A DNA stretch of 64,000 nt from assembly GCA_951813615.1 (NCBI GenBank), contig OX638377.1, forward strand, positions 6,173,739 to 6,237,738, given 5' to 3'. This document shows, piece after piece, positions 8,064 through 15,482 of this stretch. Within the stretch, counting starts at the first letter, position 1. Every line of letters begins with the position of its first letter. Origin of the DNA: an uncultured Latescibacterota bacterium (GTDB taxonomy: Bacteria; Latescibacterota; UBA2968; UBA8231). A model generated the notes under the pieces. It was not told where the DNA came from, did not search any database, and saw only the letters and a list, made by a program, of their open reading frames with translations. The translations under genes and the position numbers were made by a program.

Positions 8064-8843
8064 TTAGAATCCCCACACGCGCGCCGCGGTCTTACCCATG
8101 ACCCATTTGATATCGTCGCCATCGGCAAAGGCTGGATGGTTGATGACGGCGCGTAGCGTATTGGCGTAGCCTTCTCTGCCAGCGCTGGGTGGGAAGTCGC
8201 TGCCCCACATCATGCGTCGCACGCCGAATGCGTCCTTGGCCATCTCGAAAAGTGGTGGCACATGGTCGAATTCGAGTTCGGGCAGCAGGCGCGGCGGGCG
8301 GGCGCAGATTTCGCCCAAGCCGGGGACTTTGATGCTGGTGTTGTCGCGTGCGCCGTGTTGCAGGGCGTTGGCGTAATCGGCGTAGGGTGGCTCGGCAATG
8401 CCCACGCCTGCGAGGTGTTCGAGGATGACGTGCGTGTCGGGGCACGCATCGAGCACACGCGAGAAGTCGGCGGCCGCGAACTGGGATGCATCGCCGACGC
8501 TGGAGACTACGAGACCGAGTTCGCCGGCTCTGCGCCACATGTCGTAAGGCCCCGCGTTGGCGAATTGTCCACCCGGGGCAATGCGAACGCCAGCGGCCCC
8601 TTGCCCGGCGAGCCGCGCAAGATCGCCGAGTGGATCGCGGGACGCGGGATCAACGAGGACCGCAACTTTGAAACGGCCCGGTCGCTTGGCGGCTTCTTGG
8701 AGGAGGTAGGTGTTGTCGTAGGTGCCGCCGTGTTGGATGAGAACGGCCTTGTCGACGCCGTTGCGATCCATCTCGAATTCGAGTGTCTCGATAGGCTCGA
8801 ACCAGTTGGTACCGGCGTGGCAGTGCGTGTCGATTATCAGCAT
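8064..8843 (-). CDS. Amidohydrolase-2 family metal-dependent hydrolase
   Basis: 259 aa TIM-barrel hydrolase. The HxH metal motif is DTHCHAG (His7, His9); a further histidine lies in VILEHLAG and the conserved aspartate in MMWGSDFPP. This pattern fits the 2-pyrone-4,6-dicarboxylate lactonase/ACMSD-like group. It lies downstream of the dimethylformamidase-like gene in the same direction, about 100 bases away, so they may act together on an amide or lactone compound, but the substrate is not evident. Confidence 0.88.
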   Translation of the reverse strand: MLIIDTHCHAGTNWFEPIETLEFEMDRNGVDKAVLIQHGGTYDNTYLLQEAAKRPGRFKVAVLVDPASRDPLGDLARLAGQGAAGVRIAPGGQFANAGPYDMWRRAGELGLVVSSVGDASQFAAADFSRVLDACPDTHVILEHLAGVGIAEPPYADYANALQHGARDNTSIKVPGLGEICARPPRLLPELEFDHVPPLFEMAKDAFGVRRMMWGSDFPPSAGREGYANTLRAVINHPAFADGDDIKWVMGKTAARVWGF

Positions 8844-8944
8844 TTGAACCGGCCTTTCAAGCGGAGATAGTTGTCAAGCGCACAGCTTTTGAAATGATTC
8901 AACTTGCTGCGAATACTCGACCGTGTCAAAGGCATGCCCATCCG

Positions 8945-10309
8945 CTATCTGCCCAGACGGTTCAAGACATTGCGCGTGATCTGTGCCACCGGACCGCCGT
9001 TCCGGTAAAGACCGTGCGCCCACTCGATGGTTGCCGCGGTGAAGACGGTCCCCTTGAACTCTGTTTCGTTGACCGCGACGGTGGCGTAGAACCGGTCCTG
9101 GTGGATCCCTAGATCCGCGTTGAAGCCGTGGTCCTCCGCGTCCCCGATCGCGATGATCTGGTAATGCGGGCTGATTCCGTCATGGCCTGTAAATCGCGGT
9201 TTCCCATCCTTGAATGCGATGTCACCGCCGTCGCATTCGACCCCAACGATTGAGTCTTCTCGGCCAAATTCGTCCCCTGCTCCCAGTCCGGTTCCTGCGA
9301 ACGCCCAGTGGTCGGGCTGGGTCACGCGGAAGAATCCGTATTCCCCGGACGTCGGGGCAACAATCTCGCCGGGGACTTTGCTCTTGGCGTTGACAGCCGC
9401 CGTATAAGAAACGCCAATGGTGCGCTGACGCAGATTATCGATTGCGCGGAGAAAGGACGTTTCGGGGGCTTCCGGCGTGCCGAGCGGATGCTTTTTGTAC
9501 CGGCTCTTGGCACAGTAAAGCTGGCGTCCGTCGGCCCTGGTCTCCACCAAGTGCGAGAAAGAGTTACCGGCGAACACCATCAGGTTGCCGCCACGCGCCA
9601 CAAATCGCTGAAGCTGCTCGCATTCTTCGCGGCTGGAGTACTCGCCGTGACAAATCCTGAGGTGCGCGGGGTAGTTATCTAGGAGATCCGGCTGCCGGTC
9701 GTGGTCGGCGTTGATGCAGTAGTCTACCTGGTACCCTTCGGCGTCAAGCCATGATGTGAAGAACTGATCCCAGGCATAGAACCCACCCATGATGTCCGGC
9801 TGCAGAGGTCGCTCAAAGGTCACTAGGTTGCTGTGCGATCGGTCGGTAGATATATAGGGGAAGAGGCATTTGCCGCCCACGCAGTTATAGGCGGCATAGG
9901 TATTGGTCTCGATTGTCAGGAGGATCGGCGCGCTGGGAACACGCGGGCGAACGACGAACAGGATTTCCCGGACCCCCTGCGCGGTGGGGAAACTGGCGAT
10001 GTAAACTCCGCTCTTCCAGTCGTGAGGCACTCGGAACGAGACCGTCGCGGGCCAGGCGAATCCGTCCCGATAGCCAAACTCGGGGATCGGGGGAAGCCCG
10101 CCACGCAGGTCGTTTATCTCTTTTACCAGACGCCGTTTTGCCCCTTCGTGGAACACAAATACATCGTAGTACGATCTGGAATTCGATATATGGAACGTTA
10201 CCTCATCTCCCTGACACACACTCAGGGGGGTGGCATAGCCGCCTTCTCTCAGCTTCCAGTACCGGGTTGCGTCCTGTTCGTAATGGGCAAAAATGTGTTC
10301 GCGTTTCAT
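8945..10309 (-). CDS. N,N-dimethylformamidase beta-subunit-like protein
   Basis: 454 aa. It matches the conserved features of the DMFase large-subunit C-terminal domain: a beta-rich N-terminal section, TIETNTYAAYNCVGGKCLF-like segment near 155-175, a Rossmann-like middle with INADHDRQPDLLDNYPAHL, and the glycine-rich HGEYSSREE and GGNLMVFAGNSF motifs. The catalytic role in these proteins is amide hydrolysis at an iron centre, so a related hydrolytic function is likely. The start codon is only about 24 bases from the inverted repeat of the insertion sequence and has no recognisable ribosome-binding site, only AT-rich TATAAT repeats. Confidence 0.85.
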   Translation of the reverse strand: MKREHIFAHYEQDATRYWKLREGGYATPLSVCQGDEVTFHISNSRSYYDVFVFHEGAKRRLVKEINDLRGGLPPIPEFGYRDGFAWPATVSFRVPHDWKSGVYIASFPTAQGVREILFVVRPRVPSAPILLTIETNTYAAYNCVGGKCLFPYISTDRSHSNLVTFERPLQPDIMGGFYAWDQFFTSWLDAEGYQVDYCINADHDRQPDLLDNYPAHLRICHGEYSSREECEQLQRFVARGGNLMVFAGNSFSHLVETRADGRQLYCAKSRYKKHPLGTPEAPETSFLRAIDNLRQRTIGVSYTAAVNAKSKVPGEIVAPTSGEYGFFRVTQPDHWAFAGTGLGAGDEFGREDSIVGVECDGGDIAFKDGKPRFTGHDGISPHYQIIAIGDAEDHGFNADLGIHQDRFYATVAVNETEFKGTVFTAATIEWAHGLYRNGGPVAQITRNVLNRLGR

Positions 10310-10332
10310 TTTTTATTATAAATTATAAACTC

Positions 10333-10348
10333 AGAAGCTGTTGAGTTA
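10333..10348 (+). repeat. Left inverted repeat of the insertion sequence
   Basis: 16 bp ending one base before the transposase stop codon; 15 of 16 positions match the complement of the right repeat. Confidence 0.85.
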
Positions 10349-10349
10349 T

Positions 10350-11116
10350 TCAGACACATTTAGCGAGGGTAATCTTTATCATGGCGATACGAATGATGTT
10401 TTCGGCGGATTGGGTGAGGATTTCAAAGTCCTTGGCCAACCGTCGAAATCCGCCCAACCACGCAAACGTTCGTTCGATGATCCAGCGTTTGGGTACCACG
10501 TGGAACCCGTGGGCTGGTTTATCGGGTATATCCAAGCGCAATCCTAACAGGTCTTCGACGAATTCGACGGTGGTGCCGCGGGATCCTTGGTCGCCGCAGA
10601 AGGCTTGTATCGAATCATACTTTTCGGCGACTTGGTCGCAGACGTCCCACCCTTGACTGGTATCGGCAATATTGGCCGCATGGACTTGGACGGTCAGCAT
10701 ATTACCCAACGTATCGGTGGCGATGTGGCGTTTACGGCCTTTGATCTTTTTGCCTCCATCCACGCCGCGATCCTGACTGGCATATTGGGTCTGAACCGAT
10801 TGGGAATTGACTAAGGCATAGGTCGGATGCTTTTTTTAGCCTGTTTTGTACGCGCCCGCTCATTGAGCCGGTCCAAGGCTTGTTCCCACACCCCGCGTTG
10901 ATTCCAGCGTCGGTAATGGTCATAGACGGTGTCCCACGGCGGAAAATCAAGCGGCAGCATCCGCCACGGGATGCCCCCTTTGACCACATAGAAAATGGCA
11001 TTGACTACATCGCGTTTTTCATACTTGCCCGGGTTGCCCCGCGGATCAGGACGATCGAAACACTCAGCAAGCAGCGCCCATTCTGCATCGGTCAAGTCAC
11101 TGGGATACCCTGGCAT
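10350..11116 (-). CDS. IS5-type transposase, expressed by -1 frameshift
   Basis: The first frame runs from an ATG at 11116 (preceded by GAGGAGG) to a stop at 10811 and carries the N-terminal DDE_Tnp_1-like helical domain (YPSDLTDAEWALL, GIPWRMLP). The second frame ends at 10350 and has the catalytic region (DGGKKIKGRKRHI, CGDQG, RWIIERTFAWL). They join smoothly by a -1 shift on the seven A residues at 10831-10837, as in other IS5-group elements. The first catalytic Asp of the DSQS motif is Asn here (VNSQS, codon at 10806-10808), which may inactivate the enzyme. The Asp in CGDQG and Glu in IIERTF are kept. Confidence 0.88.
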
Positions 11117-11182
11117 AGCAAATACCTCCTCGGAAAAAGTCATAACGCAATATATTATAAAAACTTACACAAAAGAACGCTT

Positions 11183-11198
11183 TAACTCAACAACTTCT
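11183..11198 (-). repeat. Right inverted repeat of the insertion sequence
   Basis: 16 bp, complement of the left repeat with one mismatch. It lies about 65 bases upstream of the transposase start codon. Confidence 0.85.
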
Positions 11199-11305
11199 TA
11201 CTGACATTGCAGACGATTGCGGCACCAATCCGGAATGCTGTGTAGCATCACTGATTCATTAACACACTCTTAAATTAGAAATACCCTTCTTGGGGAAGCT
11301 GAGCA

Positions 11306-14300
11306 ATGACCCGTATAAAGTTGTTGAGGCAGCGTCTGGCTTATGTACCTTGGCTGTTGGCCGCTGGTTTGGTGTTGGGATGGAGCGGGGAGGTTGGGGC
11401 GCAGACGCTGACGGCGCACTTTGAGTCGATGCCTGAGTCGCATGACGGTAGCGAGTTCACGTTCGAGCTTCACTTCAGTGAAGAAATCGAGATGAGCTAC
11501 GTGAACATGCGGGACGACGTGTTCGACGTGACCGGCGGCACGGTGACACGGGCGCGGCGTTTGGGGAATATGCTGAGCAACCTGAGCTGGCAGATCACCA
11601 TTGTGCCGGACTCGGACGCGGATGTGTCCATCACCCTGCCGCCGACGGTCGATTGCGCGGCGGCAAGCGCGGTATGCACGGCGGACGACCGGGCTCTGTC
11701 GAATGGGCTGGCGGCGATTGTGCCCCGTTCGCTGACGGCGCGCTTTGAGTCGATGCCTGAGTCGCATGACGGTAGCGAGTTCGCGTTCGAGCTTCACTTC
11801 AGTGAAGAAATCGAGATGAGCTACGTGACTGTGCGGGACGATGTGTTTGACGTGACCGACGGCACGGTGACACGGGCGCGGCGTTTGGATCAGGACAGCA
11901 ACCTGAGCTGGCGGATCACCATTGTGCCGGATTCGGACGCGGATGTGTCCATCACCCTGCCGCCGACGGTCGATTGTGCGGCGACAGGCGCAGTATGCAC
12001 GGCGGATGGCCGGGCTCTGTCGAATGGGCTGGCGGCGATTGTGTCCGGTCCAGTGGAGACGGAGAGCTCCACCGAGGGAACGGAGATTAGTGCCCTAGCA
12101 ACGGTGCAGGCGGACTTGGAACTGTCGGTAAATCCTGCGAGTGTACGCGAGGACGCTGGTGAAACCGAGGTCGAAGTGACAGTCGAAGTTACAGATGATA
12201 CTGCGGTGGAGACGGATATGTATGTGCTCTTGGGTGTCTCCCCTGAGGGGCTCAATAGGCGCTTCTACATAAGGCTGACCGCTCTCAGGATTCCGGCTGG
12301 CGAGAAAAAGGCAACGGGGACGATTGACCTCATCCCCATCAGTGATGATGTCGTCGATGCAGATCTTCCTATTGAGATCCGCGGCAATGCTGGTGGTAAG
12401 ACGGTTGAATCGGCGACGCTTACGCTGATTGACGACGACAAGGATAGCAAAAACATCAATTTATCGGTGGATATTGCCGAGCTAACCAGGTTCGACGATG
12501 AGACCGATATTACAGTGACAGCAACCTTGGATGGAAAGGTTCTAAACGAGGATACGAGCTTCTCCTTGATTATTGGCGATCATCCCGACTTGGAGGACGA
12601 TCCCAACACCGATACCGATGGCGATGGCGATATGGACGAGGCCGATGCGACGAAGGATAATCGCGAGGCGCAGCGCGATGTGGACTACACGGTGATGCTG
12701 GCGACTTTGACGATTCCAAGGAAGTCGGCGTCGGGGACAGCGACTATTACTATTACCCCCCAAAACCAGTTGCCTGGCACAATCCGGGTGGAATCTCCTG
12801 ATTTTGATACGGATGCGGATGCCCCGGGAATACAAATTGAAGACGATGGGCTAACAATCAATCCTGTGGATATTAAAATAAAGAAGGAGGTCGCTGCCAC
12901 GACCGCTGCCATTACGCTCAGTCAAGAGCGTATTCGCGAGGATGCTGGTGAGACGACAATCGAGCTGAAAGTTACCTTGACGGATGCTTCGGTTGAGGAC
13001 GAGACGGTGAATCTCACGGTTTTGTCAGCCGGCGCAGTTTTGCCGTCTGGCGAGACGGTGATGGAGACTCCGCAGCGCGATGTGCATTACACGCTGACCT
13101 TTGGTCCGACGCTCACCATTCCAGCCGGTGCTACCGAGGGGACGACCGCATTCACCATTACCCCCACGAACGACACCGATGCGGCTCAGCGAGGGACGAT
13201 ATATGTACAGGTTGCGGTCGGCGACGTATTGGCGATTATACCAATAGTGCTTGCTGACGACGATACGAGTAGCATGAATATCTCGCTGACGGCGGAGCCG
13301 GCCACGATAAGTGAAGGGGCCGGTGCGACCGATGTGGTGGTGACTGGAACTTTGGACGGGAAGGTGTTCGACAATAACGTGGTCGTGTTATTGACCATTG
13401 ATGCGGATATTAATGGCGACGGCGCGGTGAATGATGACGATGAGGCGGCGACGCGCGATGTAGACTACTCGGCAAGAGTCCGTCCGCTGATAATTCCGGC
13501 CGGCTCGGTGGCGGCGACGACGACGGTTACCATCACCCCTGTTGACGACAAGAATGTGGAGGCCGACGAGATAATCAGGCTGACCGTGCCGTACGCCAAC
13601 AATCAAATCACCACCCGAGATGCTGACGGGGACGAAGTCGAAGTGACGGTCAGCACCGTGGATATAACGCTACAAGACACCGGTGCGGGTGGCGCACCTT
13701 CCTTTGCTGTGGACGCGGCCATCGCCGACCAGATGCACGCGGTTGGGACGGCGATGGCCGATTGGGTGCTGCCGGAGGCATCGGGCGGCGACGGCGAGTT
13801 GACGTATAGCGTCTCGGCGTTGCCGGCGGGCTTGGAGTTTGACGCGGCTACGCGGACGCTTGCGGGTACGCCGACGGAAGCGACCAACGGTGCGGTTGAA
13901 ATCACCTACACAGCGACGGACAATGACGACGACACAGCCGCGCTGACGTTCACCATTATCATAGCCGCGCCAGGAACGGTGCCGGTCTTCGCAGCCGATG
14001 CTTCGATCAACGACCAGACGTACACGGCTGGTGCGGCGATTGCCGACTGGCTGCTGCCGGAGGCATCGGGCGGCGACGGCGAATTGGCGTATAGCGTCTC
14101 GACGTTGCCGGCGGGCTTGGAATTTGACGCGGAAGTGCGGACGCTTGGGGGCACGCCGACGGAAGCGACCGACGGTGCGGTTGAAATCACCTACACGGTG
14201 ACGGACGCTAACAGCGTCACGGCTACGCTGACTTTCTCCATCACAGTCAATCCTGCTCCGGCGTCTGAGGTTGCGGTCACTGGACTGACGGCGGTACCTG

Positions 14301-15280
14301 CGGTGATCCGCGAGGACGCTGCGGCGACGGAAATCTCGCTGACGTTCACCTTGAAAGCCGCCCTAACAGTTGACGAGGTCGTGTGGTTCGCTATTGTGGC
14401 TCCAAGCGATGGCACGGAGGCGGTGCGCGATGTGGACTACAGGGCGACCTTGAAGGCGCTTATCACCATTCCGGCCGGTGCTACCGAGGGGACGACGACG
14501 CTGACTCTCACTCCGATCAACAACGATGCTGAAGAGGGTCTAAAGGCTTTGGGTGTGCAGGCTACGCTCTTATCAACAGGCGAGGTCCTATCGACGGACA
14601 TCGAGATCAGAGATGATGAAACGCCGAGTACGTCCATTGAGCTGTCGGCAGATCCGAGCACGTTGGACGAGAATGCCAGTTTGACCACTATTACGGTGAC
14701 TGCCACGTTGGACGGCAAGGCGTTGAAAGCGGACGCGACCGTGCGCTTAGCCATTGATAACGAATCCACGGCGACGCGCGATTTGGACTACGCCGCGCTA
14801 TTTACTCCTAGGATTGAGATTCCGGCTGGCTCGATAACGGGGACGGTGAGCTTTTACGTCGATCCAAGAACCGACAACTTGGAGGAGGGCGACGAAATCA
14901 TCAGGCTGATCGGGACGATTGATGGGCTGGAGGGGGACGAGGTAGAGATTGCGATAAGCGACCCAGGAGCAGCGAAGACCGTGGTTCAGACGCGACCGGA
15001 GGCGTTCTCCTTAGCGGACAACTTCCCGAATCCGTTCAACCCAACGACGACGATCCAGTATGCGTTGCCGCAGGCGGCGGATGTGGAACTGACCGTGTAT
15101 AATGTGGTTGGTCAGCCGGTGCGGACGCTGGTTGCCGAGCATCAGAGCGCCGGTCGCTACGCGGTGGAGTGGGACGCGACCGATGACAGCGGGCACAGCT
15201 TGTCGTCGGGGATGTATTTCTACCACCTGCAAGCGGGTGGCGAGTTCCGCGAAGTCAAGAAGATGCTGCTGCTCAAGTAG
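11306..15280 (+). CDS. Large secreted Calx-beta/Ig-like repeat protein with type IX-like sorting domain
   Basis: 1324 aa. Residues 1-32 form a signal peptide (WLLAAGLVLGW core, cleavage near VGA). Then come two near-identical domains of about 107 residues (LTA[HR]FESMPESHDGSEF...), several Calx-beta-type repeats (pattern NPASVREDAGETEVEVTVEV, ending in DDD), two putative-Ig (He_PIG-like) domains (LPEASGGDGEL, TRTLAGTPTEAT), two more Calx-beta units, and a C-terminal FlgD-like sorting domain starting NFPNPFNPTTTIQYALP and ending in a basic/leucine tail KKMLLLK. Such proteins are exported and bind calcium or surfaces; an adhesin or matrix role is an inference. A strong hairpin terminator follows. 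It is a paralogue of the next gene. Confidence 0.9.
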   Translation: MTRIKLLRQRLAYVPWLLAAGLVLGWSGEVGAQTLTAHFESMPESHDGSEFTFELHFSEEIEMSYVNMRDDVFDVTGGTVTRARRLGNMLSNLSWQITIVPDSDADVSITLPPTVDCAAASAVCTADDRALSNGLAAIVPRSLTARFESMPESHDGSEFAFELHFSEEIEMSYVTVRDDVFDVTDGTVTRARRLDQDSNLSWRITIVPDSDADVSITLPPTVDCAATGAVCTADGRALSNGLAAIVSGPVETESSTEGTEISALATVQADLELSVNPASVREDAGETEVEVTVEVTDDTAVETDMYVLLGVSPEGLNRRFYIRLTALRIPAGEKKATGTIDLIPISDDVVDADLPIEIRGNAGGKTVESATLTLIDDDKDSKNINLSVDIAELTRFDDETDITVTATLDGKVLNEDTSFSLIIGDHPDLEDDPNTDTDGDGDMDEADATKDNREAQRDVDYTVMLATLTIPRKSASGTATITITPQNQLPGTIRVESPDFDTDADAPGIQIEDDGLTINPVDIKIKKEVAATTAAITLSQERIREDAGETTIELKVTLTDASVEDETVNLTVLSAGAVLPSGETVMETPQRDVHYTLTFGPTLTIPAGATEGTTAFTITPTNDTDAAQRGTIYVQVAVGDVLAIIPIVLADDDTSSMNISLTAEPATISEGAGATDVVVTGTLDGKVFDNNVVVLLTIDADINGDGAVNDDDEAATRDVDYSARVRPLIIPAGSVAATTTVTITPVDDKNVEADEIIRLTVPYANNQITTRDADGDEVEVTVSTVDITLQDTGAGGAPSFAVDAAIADQMHAVGTAMADWVLPEASGGDGELTYSVSALPAGLEFDAATRTLAGTPTEATNGAVEITYTATDNDDDTAALTFTIIIAAPGTVPVFAADASINDQTYTAGAAIADWLLPEASGGDGELAYSVSTLPAGLEFDAEVRTLGGTPTEATDGAVEITYTVTDANSVTATLTFSITVNPAPASEVAVTGLTAVPAVIREDAAATEISLTFTLKAALTVDEVVWFAIVAPSDGTEAVRDVDYRATLKALITIPAGATEGTTTLTLTPINNDAEEGLKALGVQATLLSTGEVLSTDIEIRDDETPSTSIELSADPSTLDENASLTTITVTATLDGKALKADATVRLAIDNESTATRDLDYAALFTPRIEIPAGSITGTVSFYVDPRTDNLEEGDEIIRLIGTIDGLEGDEVEIAISDPGAAKTVVQTRPEAFSLADNFPNPFNPTTTIQYALPQAADVELTVYNVVGQPVRTLVAEHQSAGRYAVEWDATDDSGHSLSSGMYFYHLQAGGEFREVKKMLLLK
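11408..12048 (+). repeat. Two-copy tandem repeat of about 320 bp inside the adhesin-type gene
   Basis: Copy 1 is about 11408-11729 and copy 2 about 11730-12048. They are almost identical in DNA (for example CGATGCCTGAGTCGCATGAC at the same offset in both), far closer than the other domain repeats of this protein, which points to recent duplication or gene conversion. Confidence 0.85.
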
Positions 15281-15304
15281 CAACTACTGTACTACGCGTT
15301 AGGG

Positions 15305-15341
15305 AAATAGGGCCTCAAACTTCGATTTGAGGCCCTATTTT
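15305..15341 (+). terminator. Rho-independent terminator after the first adhesin-type gene
   Basis: Perfect 15-bp stem AAATAGGGCCTCAAA / TTTGAGGCCCTATTT with a six-base loop CTTCGA, followed by T. It sits 25 bases after the stop codon at 15280. Confidence 0.88.
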
Positions 15342-15436
15342 CACGTGCTCATTTATCGCAGCTTCTCTTTTGTTCTTTGCGTCACAGCAGGCAGGTCAGT
15401 TGGGCACCGTATATTTCGTTTATCCTGCATTTCGCG

Positions 15437-15452
15437 TATAATGAAGTATAAT
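15437..15452 (+). promoter_or_regulatory. Tandem TATAAT boxes upstream of the second adhesin-type gene
   Basis: Two exact TATAAT hexamers (15437-15442 and 15447-15452) lie 31-46 bases before the GTG start at 15483, with a GGAGG ribosome-binding site between. No convincing -35 element is present at the right distance, so promoter function is plausible only. Confidence 0.45.
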
Positions 15453-15482
15453 TCTTTCTTTTTCTAGGTAGGAGGTTGCGTC

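Larger units (their letters stand above)
10333..11198 (-). mobile_element. IS5-family insertion sequence (ISL2/IS427-like group)
   Basis: An 866-bp element bounded by 16-bp inverted repeats with 15 matches: AGAAGCTGTTGAGTTA at 10333-10348 and the complement of AGAAGTTGTTGAGTTA at 11183-11198. It holds a single transposase split over two frames. I could not find a clear target-site duplication. It sits immediately 5' of the dimethylformamidase-like gene and about 110 bases 5' of the large adhesin-type gene, so it separates two divergent genes and probably altered their original promoter region. Confidence 0.85.

Noticed and set aside
8837..8941. 34-codon minus-strand ORF before the amidohydrolase
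   Set aside because: It overlaps the amidohydrolase start by a few bases but has no family pattern and no clear ribosome-binding site. Another frame of the same stretch (HAFDTVEYSQQVESF) looks protein-like, so a decayed gene end is possible but not supportable.
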